The position numbers were made by a program, and so were the translations under genes. Positions 1 to 9,797 of a stretch of 45,638 nucleotides of DNA are shown here, in pieces. Each line of letters begins with the position of its first letter. Position 1 is the stretch's first letter. Source of the stretch: Actinomycetes bacterium (GTDB taxonomy: Bacteria; Actinomycetota; Acidimicrobiia; Acidimicrobiales; RAAP-2); the NCBI GenBank assembly GCA_021810205.1, contig JAJZJC010000014.1, positions 1-45,638 of the forward strand, in the 5' to 3' direction. The notes under the pieces are model-generated. The model was not told where the DNA came from. It ran no database searches and saw nothing but the letters and a program-made list of their open reading frames with translations.

Positions 1-2
1 TC

Positions 3-578
3 GACCTCGTCATCGAGACGCACCTGCGTGGCACGTTCACCTGTGGTCGCGCGGCAGCCGCGCGGCTTCGCGAGCAAGGTGGCGGCGGGCGCATCATCGT
101 GGTCGGCTCGCCCGCCGGCCAGCAGGGCAACTTCGGGCAGACCAACTACGCTGGCGCCAAGGCGGCGATCGCCGCGATCTGCTGGACGTGGGCGATGGAG
201 CTCGCGCGCGACGGGATCACGGTGAACGCGCTCATCCCTGTCGCGCTCACCAGGATGGTGGCGACCATTCCTGCGTTGCGCGACGTGGCCGAGGCCGTCG
301 AACGTGGCGAGCCGATCCCCCCGGCGATGCGCCGCTCCGGTCTGGGCATGCCCGAGGACGTCGCGCCGCTGGTCGTCTTCCTCGCCTCCGACGAGGCGGC
401 GACCATCACCGGCCAGTGCATCGGCATCGGTGGCGACAAGCTGTCGATGTGGTCGAGGCCCGCCGAGGTCGTCCAAGTCATCCGCGAGGGTGGCTGGAGC
501 GCCGAAGCGATCGCCGAGGTCTTCGACCCGGTCCTGCGGCCGAGCATGCAGGGCCCGCGCGGAGGCCCTCGTCTCTGA
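3..578 (+). CDS. SDR-family oxidoreductase, C-terminal part (cut by window start)
   Basis: This is the C-terminal two thirds of a classical short-chain dehydrogenase/reductase. The frame is open from the first bases of the window, so the N-terminal Rossmann glycine motif lies outside. Visible are a strand ending IIVVGSPAG, the catalytic YAGAK (Tyr-x-x-x-Lys) after GQTN, the NALIP segment that usually follows in SDRs (NAVxP), and a C-terminal GQCIGIGGDKL in place of the usual GxxxxVDGG. The last 30 or so residues after GGDK form an unusual extension. It ends 25 bases before the next gene on the same strand. The substrate cannot be told; an NAD(P)-linked alcohol or carbonyl reaction is the family norm. 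Confidence 0.8.
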   Translation, partial: DLVIETHLRGTFTCGRAAAARLREQGGGGRIIVVGSPAGQQGNFGQTNYAGAKAAIAAICWTWAMELARDGITVNALIPVALTRMVATIPALRDVAEAVERGEPIPPAMRRSGLGMPEDVAPLVVFLASDEAATITGQCIGIGGDKLSMWSRPAEVVQVIREGGWSAEAIAEVFDPVLRPSMQGPRGGPRL

Positions 579-603
579 GGCCGCGACGCTCTAGCATCAC
601 CCC

Positions 604-1218
604 ATGAACCGATTCGAGCAGGCAGTCAACGACTGCATGCAGCCCACCGCCGCGTTGTTGGCGGAGACCGCCAAGCCCCTGCACCGTGCGATCCTTTTGA
701 ACTTCTGGCGCCACGTGCACCTCGAGGGTGCCGGCCAGTTCGACAAGATCGTCGCTTCGGACATGATGGTCGAGCACCCCGTCTATCGGGTCACCTGGGG
801 CGCGAACCCAGCGGTGATCGAGGGCATCGACGGCGTCCTCGCCTTCTACCGCAGCGTCGCCGACGCGGTGCTCTGGCACTCCGACGACCTGATCTCGGTC
901 GGCGACGGCGGTGTCGCGGACGAGCTCACCTTCCACCAGCTGGCTCGAGGTGCGGACCTGCGGGCGCTCGGCTACGACGTCGAGCACGACGACCGCACCT
1001 ACCACGTCTCCAGCCGCCAGGCCTTCATCTGGCCCTACGACGAACGTGGCCGGCTGAAGGGCGAGAACCTCTACGAGGACAAGACCAGCTTGACGATCGA
1101 AGAGGTCGACCCCGCTGAGGCGATCACTCCGGCGCGCGTGCGCCAGATCCACGAGGAGAACCTCGCGAAGCTCGAGGCCGATCGCGGCAAGGGGTTCTGG
1201 CTCATCGAGAACTGCTGA
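604..1218 (+). CDS. NTF2/SnoaL-like protein of unknown function
   Basis: A 204-residue protein starting at ATG 604. It has the look of the NTF2/SnoaL cone-fold family: an N-terminal helix, a short segment in which a small enzyme would place polar residues (HPVYRVTWG), an IEGIDGVLAFYRSV helix typical of the family (G-x-x-x-V-x-x-F-Y), then alternating strands with a WPYDERGRLKGENLYEDK hairpin. Members are small isomerases, hydratases or dehydratases, or have no catalysis. It lies just after the partial SDR, suggesting one unit. Its last 17 bases overlap the 3' end of the convergent hydrolase gene. No specific role can be assigned. A second, different NTF2-like gene lies at 18306-18914. Confidence 0.65.
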   Translation: MNRFEQAVNDCMQPTAALLAETAKPLHRAILLNFWRHVHLEGAGQFDKIVASDMMVEHPVYRVTWGANPAVIEGIDGVLAFYRSVADAVLWHSDDLISVGDGGVADELTFHQLARGADLRALGYDVEHDDRTYHVSSRQAFIWPYDERGRLKGENLYEDKTSLTIEEVDPAEAITPARVRQIHEENLAKLEADRGKGFWLIENC

Positions 1219-1936
1219 GGGACTCCACCCATCCGACGAGCGCGGCGGTCACCTCGTCGGGCCGTTCCAAGGTCGACAGGTGCCCCGAGCCCGGTACCAC
1301 CACCAGGCGTGCCCCGTGGATCCCCGCCGCCAGCTCCTCGGCGAGGGGCGGCGGGGTGAGCTCGTCGCCGTCGCCGACCACCACCAGCGTCGGGCAGCCG
1401 ATCGCGCCGAGGTCCGGGCGTGAGTCGACGCGCGACATGATCGCCTGCTGCTCGCGCGCGAAGGCCTCGACGCCGGTCTCGGCAGCCATCAGCGCCACGA
1501 GGTCGGCGAGCGCCTCGTCGCCGTGGCGGTCGCGGTGCACGAGGATGTCGAACTGCTGCGCCACCACCTCGTCGAGGTGCCCGGCGCGTGCGAGCTCCAC
1601 CTGGTCCTGGCGCCGTCGCCGCAGCTCCGGGGTGTCCGGTCGCGCCGAGGTGTCGAGGAGCGCGAGGCCGAGCACCCGTTCGGGCGCCTGGCGCATCACC
1701 TCGAGCGCGATGTAGCCGCCCATCGAGAGCCCGGCGAGGGCGAAGCGCGCCGGCGCGTGCGCCAGCACGCGCCGGGCGATCGCGGCCATGGTGTCGTCAC
1801 GGGTGTGGTCCGCGACCATGACCGGGCCGTGCTGCCAGAGCGCCGGCAGCTGGGGGACATAGAGCCGGGCCGTGACGAGCAGGCCCGGCACGAGGACGAT
1901 GGGGACGGACGCCCCGTCGTCGCCCTGCCCGCTCAT
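1202..1936 (-). CDS. Alpha/beta hydrolase
   Basis: A 244-residue alpha/beta-hydrolase-fold protein. The oxyanion strand reads PIVLVPGLL near residues 13-21, the nucleophile elbow is GLSMGG (Gly-x-Ser-x-Gly), an acid is offered in VVVGDGDELTP, and the catalytic His is in GSGHLSTLERPDEV near the C-terminus. It starts at ATG 1936, whose bases overlap the TGA of the upstream LLM oxidoreductase gene (ATGA), so the two are translationally coupled. The family covers esterases, C-C bond hydrolases and enol-lactone hydrolases. Given the neighbours, an aromatic-pathway ester or lactone is plausible, but nothing in the sequence fixes the substrate. Intact and of normal length. Confidence 0.85.
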   Translation of the reverse strand: MSGQGDDGASVPIVLVPGLLVTARLYVPQLPALWQHGPVMVADHTRDDTMAAIARRVLAHAPARFALAGLSMGGYIALEVMRQAPERVLGLALLDTSARPDTPELRRRRQDQVELARAGHLDEVVAQQFDILVHRDRHGDEALADLVALMAAETGVEAFAREQQAIMSRVDSRPDLGAIGCPTLVVVGDGDELTPPPLAEELAAGIHGARLVVVPGSGHLSTLERPDEVTAALVGWVESLSSSR

Positions 1937-2778
1937 GCGCGCCGCGCGAGCGCCGTCGCCAGGGGCTCGAGCAGCGCCGCCCGGTACGGTCCGCGCATCG
2001 AGAAGATGGCGAGGTCGACCCCGACGGCGAAGAAGGTCTGTGCCGCGTCCGCGAGCGCTGAGGGGTCCGCGTCGGGCGGCCAGCTGAGGTGGACCGAGCG
2101 GCGGATGGTCGCAGGGTCCCGGCCGACCGCCGCGCAGTGCTCGACGAGCACTGCGTCGAGCGCCTGCCACTCCTCGGGGCTCTCGGGGAACGTCATGTCC
2201 CAGTGGTCGGCGAAGCGCGCCACGGTCCGCAGCGTGCGCATGGGGCCCTTGCCGCCGATCACGATGGGGGGGCGTGGGTGCTGGAGCGCCTTGGGCTCGC
2301 ATCGGGCGTCGGTGAGCTGGTAGTAGCGGCCGCTGAAGGTGGTGGTCTCTTGCGTGAGGAGGCGGTGGATGACCTCGACGCCCTCTTCGAAGCGGTTCGA
2401 GCGCTCCGCCGGAGACCCGAGCGGGATGCCGTAGGCGTCGGCCTCGGGGAAGAACCACCCCGCGCCGAGCCCGAGCTCGAGTCGCCCGCCTGAGATGTGG
2501 TCGAGGGTGACCGCCATGTTCGCCGTCACGGCAGGGTGGCGGAAGTGCATGCCGTTGACCATGGCGCCCAGCCGCAGGCGCGTCGTCGCCTGGGCGAGCG
2601 CGGCGAGCATCGTCCAGCTCTCGAGGTGCGTGCCGTCGGCTGGAGGGGTGAGCGGATAGAAGTGGTCCATCGTCCATGCCGACTCGAACAGGTCGATCTG
2701 GTCGGCTGCCCTCCAGACCTCCAAGAACTCCTGCCACGTGCCGTGCTGGGGCGGGGTCTTCACGGCGTAGGACGGCAT
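1933..2778 (-). CDS. LLM-class (F420- or flavin-dependent) oxidoreductase
   Basis: A 281-residue bacterial luciferase-like monooxygenase-family protein. Recognisable are an N-terminal strand and ESAWTMDHFYP, TTRLRLGAMVNGMHFRHPA, the hallmark SGGRLELGLGAGWF near residue 100, and PPIVIGGKGPMRTLRTVARFADHWD, as in F420-dependent LLM proteins. Length and architecture suit the F420-dependent group common in actinomycetes rather than FMN luciferases, but the cofactor is inferred. A GGAGG ribosome-binding site precedes ATG 2778. It is the first gene of a two-gene unit with the hydrolase, and is divergent from the protocatechuate operon across about 250 bases containing tandem repeats. Confidence 0.85.
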   Translation of the reverse strand: MPSYAVKTPPQHGTWQEFLEVWRAADQIDLFESAWTMDHFYPLTPPADGTHLESWTMLAALAQATTRLRLGAMVNGMHFRHPAVTANMAVTLDHISGGRLELGLGAGWFFPEADAYGIPLGSPAERSNRFEEGVEVIHRLLTQETTTFSGRYYQLTDARCEPKALQHPRPPIVIGGKGPMRTLRTVARFADHWDMTFPESPEEWQALDAVLVEHCAAVGRDPATIRRSVHLSWPPDADPSALADAAQTFFAVGVDLAIFSMRGPYRAALLEPLATALARRA

Positions 2779-2861
2779 TCGGCGGACCTCCGTCTCGTGT
2801 GCTCTTGCGGTGCGCGCAGCATGCTACAGGCGCCGTCGACGGCGTCCTGGGGCCTGCGGCG

Positions 2862-2937
2862 ATCTGACGAACCGATCTGACGAGCCCGATCCGAGGAGCC
2901 AATCTGACGAGCCCGATCCGAGGAGCCGATCTGACAA
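2862..2937. repeat. Tandem 27-bp repeats in the divergent promoter region
   Basis: The 250 bases between the LLM gene and ligK contain four copies of ATCTGACGA/ATCTGACAA at 2862, 2875, 2902 and 2929. The copies at 2875 and 2902 begin two full 27-bp units that differ only in the last base; 2929 begins a truncated third unit and 2862 a truncated leading one. No long open frame of coding quality covers them. They lie about 100 bases upstream of the ligK start. Repeated operator sites for a regulator of the operon are one reading; a simple slippage expansion is another. Confidence 0.75.
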
Positions 2938-3028
2938 GAGGTTCGGGGCAGGCGTTACCATGATCGCGTGAGCGAAGTGCTGCGGATCGCGCCATCCGCC
3001 GCGCGCTGGTGTCGGGTCCGGAGATGGG

Positions 3029-3724
3029 GTGAGCATGGCCATCGTGGTGCAGAACGTCACGCGTAGCGATCTCGGTGTCGTCGACGCGCTCGGCGAGCTC
3101 GGTGTCGCCACGGTGCACGAGGCGCAGGGGCGAAAGGGGCTCTTCGCCTCGCGGCTGCGACCGATCTACCGGCCGATCACCGTGGCGGGGAACGCGCTCA
3201 CCGTCGAGGTGGCGCCCGGAGACAACTGGATGATCCACGTCGCGGTCGAGCAGGCGAAGCCCGGCGACGTCCTCGTGGTCACCCCGACCAGCCCGTGCGA
3301 GGACGGGTACTTCGGTGAGCTGCTGGCGACCAGCCTCGTGGCCCACGGCGTGCGCGGCCTCGTGATCGACGCCGGGGTCCGCGACGTGGCGGACCTCACC
3401 GCGATGCAGTTCCCCGTGTGGTCGAAGGCGGTCTTCGCCCAGGGCACGGTGAAGGAGACGGTGGCCAACGTCCAGGTGCCGATCGTCTGCGCGGGTGCCT
3501 ACGTCCGGCCCGGCGACGTGGTGCTCGGCGACGACGACGGCGTGGTCGTGGTGCGGCGCGAGGAGGCCGAGGCGGTCCTCGAACGCGCCCGGGCACGCCA
3601 GGCGAGCGAGGCGGAGCGGCGCGAGCTGTTGGCCAAGGGAGCGCTCGGCCTCGACATCTACTCGATGCGCGAGAAGCTGGCCCAGCGCGGCCTCACCTAC
3701 GTCGAATCGTGGGGGGAGCGATGA
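3029..3724 (+). CDS. ligK: 4-carboxy-4-hydroxy-2-oxoadipate aldolase/oxaloacetate decarboxylase (LigK, RraA-like fold)
   Basis: A 231-residue protein of the RraA-like/class II pyruvate aldolase family. LigK cleaves 4-carboxy-4-hydroxy-2-oxoadipate to pyruvate and oxaloacetate, and can decarboxylate oxaloacetate; it is the last step of protocatechuate 4,5-cleavage. Visible are [10 protein letters not shown], the [21 protein letters not shown] block, [21 protein letters not shown], and the VRDVADL segment whose Arg-Asp binds pyruvate and the metal. The start is GTG 3029 with ATG 3035 in frame as an alternative; GGAG lies a few bases upstream of the GTG. It is the first gene of a tightly packed run, and its stop overlaps the next start (ATGA). 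The last pathway step being encoded first is not unusual for lig/pmd/gal operons. Confidence 0.88.
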   Translation: MSMAIVVQNVTRSDLGVVDALGELGVATVHEAQGRKGLFASRLRPIYRPITVAGNALTVEVAPGDNWMIHVAVEQAKPGDVLVVTPTSPCEDGYFGELLATSLVAHGVRGLVIDAGVRDVADLTAMQFPVWSKAVFAQGTVKETVANVQVPIVCAGAYVRPGDVVLGDDDGVVVVRREEAEAVLERARARQASEAERRELLAKGALGLDIYSMREKLAQRGLTYVESWGER

Positions 3725-4815
3725 GCCAGACGCCGATCCGGTGCTCGGTGCTCCGCGGCGGCACCTCCAAGGCCCTCTACTTCCACGCCGGGGACCTGCC
3801 CTCCGAGCGGGCCACGCGCGACGCCGTCCTGCTCGCCGCCATGGGCTCGCCCGACCCCCGGGAGATCGACGGGATGGGCGGGGCGCACCCCCTCACCTCC
3901 AAGGTGGCGGTGGTCAAGGCCTCCGAGCGGCCGGACGCGGACGTCGACTATCTCTTCCTCCAGGTGTGGCCCGACCGCCCCGAGGTCTCCGACACCCAGA
4001 ACTGCGGGAACATCCTGGCAGGCGTCGGGCCCTTCGCCCTCGAGGAGGGACTGCTCAGGGCTACCGACCCGGTCACGCCGGTGCGGATCTGGATGGAGAA
4101 CACCCAGAGCGCGGCGGTGGCCCACGTGCCCACCCCTGGCGGCGAGGTCACCTACGAGGGGGACGCCCGCATCGACGGCGTGCCCGGCACGCACGCGCCC
4201 ATCCCGATCGACTTCCTCGACGTCGCCGGCTCCTCGTGCGGGGCGCTCTTGCCGACCAAGAGCCCCGTCGACGAGATCGAGGGCGTCCGGGTGACCTGCA
4301 TCGACAACGGCATGCCGGTCGTCTGCATGAAGGCCGCCGACCTGGGGCTCTCCGGCTACGAGCCACCGGCGGAGATCGAGGCGAACGATGCCGTGCGCGC
4401 CAAGGTCGAGGCCGTCCGCCTCGCCGCCGGGCCCCTCATGCACCTCGGCGACGTGACCGACAAGACGGTGCCCAAGATGAGCCTCTTGGCGCCCGCCGAG
4501 CACGGCGGCGTCGTGACGACGCGGACCTTCATCCCGCACCGCGTGCACGAGGCGATCGGGGTCTTCGGCGCGGTGTCGGTCGCCACTGCCTGCCTGGTTC
4601 CCGGATCGGTCGCGGCCGAGGTCGCCGGGCTCGAACGGACCACCGGGTCCATGGACCTCGACATCGAGCACCCGACCGGGTTCTTCACCGTCTCGATGGA
4701 CGTCCGCCTCGAAGGCGACGACGTGGTCGTCGAGCGTGCCGCGCTGCTGCGCACGGCGCGCCTGTTGATGCGCGGCGAGGTACTCGTGCCGGCCTCGGTG
4801 TGGGGAGGCTCGTGA
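3721..4815 (+). CDS. 4-oxalomesaconate tautomerase, PrpF family (GalD/LigU-like)
   Basis: A 364-residue PrpF-family protein with the diaminopimelate-epimerase double fold. The start [16 protein letters not shown] is the PrpF signature, followed by [32 protein letters not shown] (the active-site Cys motif of the family) and a conserved C-terminal segment ending in [14 protein letters not shown]. Family members GalD and LigU tautomerise or isomerise 4-oxalomesaconate between keto and enol forms before hydration. The position between LigK and LigJ supports that job over the AcnD-linked PrpF role in propionate metabolism. ATG 3721 overlaps the ligK stop by four bases. Full length. Whether it is strictly GalD-like or LigU-like in product geometry cannot be seen. 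Confidence 0.87.
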   Translation: MSQTPIRCSVLRGGTSKALYFHAGDLPSERATRDAVLLAAMGSPDPREIDGMGGAHPLTSKVAVVKASERPDADVDYLFLQVWPDRPEVSDTQNCGNILAGVGPFALEEGLLRATDPVTPVRIWMENTQSAAVAHVPTPGGEVTYEGDARIDGVPGTHAPIPIDFLDVAGSSCGALLPTKSPVDEIEGVRVTCIDNGMPVVCMKAADLGLSGYEPPAEIEANDAVRAKVEAVRLAAGPLMHLGDVTDKTVPKMSLLAPAEHGGVVTTRTFIPHRVHEAIGVFGAVSVATACLVPGSVAAEVAGLERTTGSMDLDIEHPTGFFTVSMDVRLEGDDVVVERAALLRTARLLMRGEVLVPASVWGGS

Positions 4816-4873
4816 GGCACGAGCGCGCGGCAGCGCAGGTGGCGGCCACAGAGGCGAGAGGGAGGACCACGCG

Positions 4874-5893
4874 GTGATCATCGACTGCCACGGGCACTAC
4901 ACCACGGCGCCGGCGCAGCACGACATGTGGCGCCAGGCCCAGAAGGAGGCCTTCGAGGCGGGTGGCTCGCCCCCCGAGTACCCCGCGATCTCCGACGACG
5001 AGATCCGCGAGTCGCTCGAGGCCAACCAGCTCCGGCTCCTCGCCGAGCGGGGCACGGACGTCACGATCTTCTCACCCAGGGCCTCCGCGATGGCCCACCA
5101 CGTGGGCGACGAGCAGGTGAGCCTGGCGTGGGCCCGGGTGTGCAACAACCTGATCAAGCGGGTGGTCGACCTGTACCCGCAGACCTACGTCGGGGTCTGC
5201 CAGCTGCCCCAGTCGCCCGGCGTCCCGATCGCCGGTTCGATCGCCGAGCTCGAGCGTTGCGTGAACGAGCTCGGCTTCGTCGGCTGCAACCTGAACCCCG
5301 ACCCGAGCGGTGGCAACTGGACCTCGCCCCCGCTCACCGACAAGGCGTGGTACCCGTTCTACGACAAGATGGTCGAGCTGGACGTCCCGGCCATGATCCA
5401 CGTCTCGGCGAGCTGCAACCCGAACTTCCACGCGACCGGCGCTCACTACCTGAACGCCGACACCACCGCCTTCATGCAGTTCATCCAAGGCGACCTGTTC
5501 GCGGACTTCCCGACGCTGCGCTTCGTCATCCCCCACGGCGGTGGTGCCGTGCCCTACCACTGGGGCCGCTACCGCGGCCTGGCCGACATGTTGAAGCGCC
5601 CGCCGCTCGCCGAGCACGTGATGGGCAACGTCTTCTTCGACACCTGCGTCTATCACCAGGCGGGGATCGACCTGCTCTTCGAGGTGATCGACCACCGAAA
5701 CATCGTCTTCGGCTCCGAGATGGTGGGAGCGGTGCGGGGCATCGATCCGCAGACCGGGCACTACTTCGACGACACCCGTCGCTACGTCGACGCGTTGGAC
5801 GTGCCCGACGAGCACAAAGAGGCCGTCTTCTCGGGCAATGCCCGGCGGGTCTACCCGAGGCTCGACGCGATCCTGAGGGCGCAGGGACGCTAG
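4874..5893 (+). CDS. ligJ: 4-oxalomesaconate hydratase (LigJ), amidohydrolase superfamily
   Basis: A 339-residue TIM-barrel protein of the amidohydrolase-2 (ACMSD-like) group. It begins MIIDCHGHYTT with the metal-binding His-x-His at residues 6 and 8, and shows a further His in AMIHVSAS, IPHGGGAVPYHWGR and FGSEMVGAVRGID. The Glu in FGSE, where most of this superfamily has Asp, is a known LigJ feature (it acts as base in hydration instead of decarboxylation or hydrolysis). LigJ adds water to 4-oxalomesaconate to give 4-carboxy-4-hydroxy-2-oxoadipate, the LigK substrate. The start is GTG 4874, with GGAGG at 4861-4865. It is separated from the tautomerase gene by 58 bases, the widest gap in the front of the operon, and ligI starts one base after its stop. 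Confidence 0.9.
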   Translation: MIIDCHGHYTTAPAQHDMWRQAQKEAFEAGGSPPEYPAISDDEIRESLEANQLRLLAERGTDVTIFSPRASAMAHHVGDEQVSLAWARVCNNLIKRVVDLYPQTYVGVCQLPQSPGVPIAGSIAELERCVNELGFVGCNLNPDPSGGNWTSPPLTDKAWYPFYDKMVELDVPAMIHVSASCNPNFHATGAHYLNADTTAFMQFIQGDLFADFPTLRFVIPHGGGAVPYHWGRYRGLADMLKRPPLAEHVMGNVFFDTCVYHQAGIDLLFEVIDHRNIVFGSEMVGAVRGIDPQTGHYFDDTRRYVDALDVPDEHKEAVFSGNARRVYPRLDAILRAQGR

Positions 5894-5894
5894 C

Positions 5895-6782
5895 GTGAGC
5901 GCCTTCGAGATGGACCCCGACTGGCTCTGCTTCGATCCGAACCCGTCGAAGCCCACCTACCAGCTGCCGCCCGGCTCGGTCGACGCCCACTGCCACATCT
6001 TCGGCCCCGGCGACGTCTTTCCCTACGCGCCCGAGCGCAAGTACACGCCGTGCGACGCGGGCAAGGACAAGCTGTTCGCGCTGCGTGACTTCCTCGGCTA
6101 CGAGCGGAACGTGATCGTGCAGGCGACCTGCCACGGCGCCGACAACCGGGCAATGGTCGACGCCCTCGTCGCCGCAGACGGCCGGGCCAGGGGGGTCGCG
6201 ACGGTGCGCCCGGACGTGAGCGACGCGGCCCTCGCTGAGCTGCACGAGGCCGGCGTGCGCGGCGTGCGCTTCAATTTCGTGCGCCGCCTGGTCGATCCCA
6301 AGCCCGACGCCTACTACCTGCCGATCGTCGAGCGGATCGCAGCGCTCGGCTGGCACGTGGTGATCTACTTCGAGGCACAGGACCTCGCGCAGCGTTGGGA
6401 CTTCTTCACCTCGCTGCCGACGCCGGTCGTCGTGGACCACATGGGGCGCCCCGACGTGACCAAGCCAGTCGACGGCCCCGAGTTCGGGCTGTTCGTGCGC
6501 CTCATGGAGGAGCACCCGCAGTACTGGTCGAAGGTGACCTGCCCCGAGCGCCTCACCGTGTCGGGCCCGCCCTACGACGACGTGGTGCCGTTCGCCCGCC
6601 ATCTCGTCGAGCGGTTCCCCGACCGGGTGCTCTACGGCACCGACTGGCCGCACCCGAACCTGAAGAGCCACATGCCCGACGACGGCAAGATCGTGGACTT
6701 CGTGCCACGGATCGCCACGACCGAGGAGCTGCGCCACAAGCTCCTCGTCGACAACCCGACCCGCCTGTACTGGGCGGGATGA
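5895..6782 (+). CDS. ligI: 2-pyrone-4,6-dicarboxylate lactonase (LigI)
   Basis: A 295-residue amidohydrolase-superfamily enzyme. LigI hydrolyses the lactone 2-pyrone-4,6-dicarboxylate to 4-oxalomesaconate. The sequence shows GSVDAHCHIFGPGDVFPY (metal-site-like His-x-His), VQATCHGADNRAMVDAL, GVRGVRFNFVRRLV, VVVDHMGRPD and, near the C-terminus, LYGTDWPHPN, whose Asp is the catalytic base in LigI; LigI is known to work without a bound metal. GTG 5895 lies one base after the ligJ stop, and the TGA overlaps a possible ligA start. Length equals known LigI proteins. Confidence is high because motifs and context agree. Confidence 0.92.
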   Translation: MSAFEMDPDWLCFDPNPSKPTYQLPPGSVDAHCHIFGPGDVFPYAPERKYTPCDAGKDKLFALRDFLGYERNVIVQATCHGADNRAMVDALVAADGRARGVATVRPDVSDAALAELHEAGVRGVRFNFVRRLVDPKPDAYYLPIVERIAALGWHVVIYFEAQDLAQRWDFFTSLPTPVVVDHMGRPDVTKPVDGPEFGLFVRLMEEHPQYWSKVTCPERLTVSGPPYDDVVPFARHLVERFPDRVLYGTDWPHPNLKSHMPDDGKIVDFVPRIATTEELRHKLLVDNPTRLYWAG

Positions 6783-6799
6783 GCCAGGGGAGGCCACGA

Positions 6800-8033
<1,234 letters not shown>

Positions 8034-8041
8034 GAGCCGCC

Positions 8042-8992
8042 ATGCGCATCGCCCTCGCCGGAGCCGGCGCCTTCGGGATCAAGCACCTCGACGGGCTGGC
8101 CACTATCGATGGGGTCGAGGTGACCTCGCTCGTCGGACGCCGCCTCGAGCCCACCCGGCAAGTCGCCGAGAAGTACGGGATCGGTCACGTGACGACCGAC
8201 CTCGCCGAGGCGCTCGCGAGGGACGACGTGGACGCCGTGATCCTGTGCACGCCGACCCAGATGCACGCCGAGCAGGCGATCGCCGCCATGCGCGCCGGCA
8301 AGCACGTCCAGGTCGAGATCCCCGTCGCCGACAGCTGGAAGGACGCCGAAGCGATCGACAAGGTCCAACGCGAGACCGGCGTGGTCTGCATGGGTGGCCA
8401 CACCCGGCGCTTCAACCCGTCTCACCAGTGGGTCCACAAGCGCATCGAGGCGGGGGAGCTGTCGATCCAGCAGATGGACGTCCAGACCTACTTCTTCCGC
8501 CGCACCAACATGAACGCCCTGGGCCAGCCTCGGAGCTGGACGGACCATCTGCTCTGGCACCACGCCGCGCACACCGTCGACCTGTTCGGGTACCAGACCG
8601 GCGAGCAGGTGAAGGTCGCGCACGCCGTCCAGGGGCCGATCCACCCCGAGCTCGGCATCGCGATGGACATGTCCATCCAGCTGCTCACGACCGGCGGCAA
8701 GGTGTGCACGCTGTCGCTCAGCTTCAACAACGACGGGCCCCTCGGCAGCGTCTTCCGCTACATCTGCGACAACGGCACCTACCTCGCACGCTACGACGAC
8801 CTGTTCGACGGCTACGAGAAGCCCATCGACGTCTCCAACGTGGACGTCTCGATGAACGGGATCGAGCTGCAGGACCGCGAGTTCGTCGCCGCCATCACCG
8901 AGGGCCGGGAGCCGAACTCGTCCATCGCGCAGGTCCTCAGCTGTTACCGGGTGCTCGGCGACCTGGAGCGCCAGCTCGCCGAGCAGGCCTAG
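8042..8992 (+). CDS. ligC: 4-carboxy-2-hydroxymuconate-6-semialdehyde dehydrogenase (LigC), GFO/IDH/MocA family
   Basis: A 316-residue NAD(P)-dependent dehydrogenase. The N-terminal Rossmann domain starts MRIALAGAGAFGIKHLDG, followed by ILCTPTQMHAEQAIAAMRAGKHVQVEIP, the EKP-like loop of GFO/IDH/MocA proteins (here EIP). The C-terminal domain includes CMGGHTRRFNPSHQWVHKR, YFFRRTNMNALGQPRSW and DHLLWHHAAHTVDLFGYQTG. LigC oxidises the cyclic hemiacetal of the ring-fission product to 2-pyrone-4,6-dicarboxylate, the LigI substrate. ATG 8042 lies 8 bases after ligB. Length and position match known LigC/PmdC. With it the operon holds every step from protocatechuate to pyruvate plus oxaloacetate. Confidence 0.92.
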   Translation: MRIALAGAGAFGIKHLDGLATIDGVEVTSLVGRRLEPTRQVAEKYGIGHVTTDLAEALARDDVDAVILCTPTQMHAEQAIAAMRAGKHVQVEIPVADSWKDAEAIDKVQRETGVVCMGGHTRRFNPSHQWVHKRIEAGELSIQQMDVQTYFFRRTNMNALGQPRSWTDHLLWHHAAHTVDLFGYQTGEQVKVAHAVQGPIHPELGIAMDMSIQLLTTGGKVCTLSLSFNNDGPLGSVFRYICDNGTYLARYDDLFDGYEKPIDVSNVDVSMNGIELQDREFVAAITEGREPNSSIAQVLSCYRVLGDLERQLAEQA

Positions 8993-8999
8993 GCGCCGC

Positions 9000-9797
9000 G
9001 TGCGCATTGCCGTGCTCGGGCTCGGGGAGGCGGGCGGGGAGATCGCCCGCGACCTCGTGGCTGCCGGCGCCCAGGTCACCGGCTACGACCCGCGGCCCGA
9101 CCGCGCCGCGCCGCCGGGCGCCGTGGACCGGGCGAGCGAGGCCGACGCGGTCGAGGGCGCCGCGATGGTTCTCAGCGCGAACAGCGCCCACGATGCCGAG
9201 CCGGCGCTGCGTGCGGGCCTTTCTGGCGCGGCCCCCGGGACGCTGTGGGCAGACGTGAACACTGCGGCACCCGCCGTCAAGCGCCGCCTCGCCGAGCTCG
9301 CCGAGCCGGCCAGCGTCGTCTTCGCCGACGTGGCGCTCATGTCGACGGTGCCCGGGCGCGGGATCCGCACTCCGATGCTCGTCTCGGGGCCCGGTGCCGC
9401 CCGCTGGGCCGACTTCGTGGGCGCGCTCGGGACCACCGTGTCGGTCATCGAGGGTCCGCCGGGTGCCGCGGCGCAGCGAAAGCTCTTGCGCAGCGTCTTC
9501 TACAAGGGGATGGGCGCCGCCGTCGTCGAGGCCCTCGCCGCGGCCCGGGCGGCCGGCCTCGAGGACTGGATGCGCGACCACCTGCGCCAGGAGCTGATCG
9601 CGGCCGACGCGGCGCTCGTCGACCGGCTCGAGGACGGGAGCGTCCGACACGCGCACCGCCGTGCTGACGAGATGGCCGCCGCCGGCGAGCTCCTCGCCGA
9701 GCTCGGCGTGCCGGCGTTCGTGACCTCGGCGAGCGAGCAGTGGCTGCGCCGCCTCGACGTCGCCGGCTCGACGGGCCCTCAGCCGGCCGAGCGGTAG
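9000..9797 (+). CDS. 6-phosphogluconate-dehydrogenase-like NAD(P)-binding protein (DUF1932-type)
   Basis: A 265-residue protein of the beta-hydroxyacid dehydrogenase/6PGDH superfamily. It has MRIAVLGLGEAGGEIARDL (dinucleotide fold), WADVNTAAPAVKRRLAEL, FADVALMSTVPGRGIRTPMLVSG, and an all-helical C-terminal half with QRKLLRSVFYKGMGAAVVEALAAARAAG, as in DUF1932 proteins. The usual catalytic Lys position appears as KLLRSVFYKG, so both Lys residues are candidates. GTG 9000 lies 7 bases after ligC. Its 3' end overlaps the convergent HAD phosphatase gene by 19 bases. It is the last gene of the lig operon and is not part of the textbook pathway; it may reduce a side product or a 2-oxo acid. Function unknown. 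Confidence 0.72.
   Translation: MRIAVLGLGEAGGEIARDLVAAGAQVTGYDPRPDRAAPPGAVDRASEADAVEGAAMVLSANSAHDAEPALRAGLSGAAPGTLWADVNTAAPAVKRRLAELAEPASVVFADVALMSTVPGRGIRTPMLVSGPGAARWADFVGALGTTVSVIEGPPGAAAQRKLLRSVFYKGMGAAVVEALAAARAAGLEDWMRDHLRQELIAADAALVDRLEDGSVRHAHRRADEMAAAGELLAELGVPAFVTSASEQWLRRLDVAGSTGPQPAER

Noticed and set aside
1202-3346. A 714-codon - strand frame joining the hydrolase to upstream sequence
   Set aside because: Upstream of 1936 the frame is antisense or out-of-frame to the LLM gene and to ligK. The hydrolase fold begins at ATG 1936, which overlaps the LLM stop.
4874-6782. Two duplicated copies of one amidohydrolase
   Set aside because: The two genes carry distinct signatures (FGSE for LigJ, GTDWPHPN for LigI) and catalyse successive steps.
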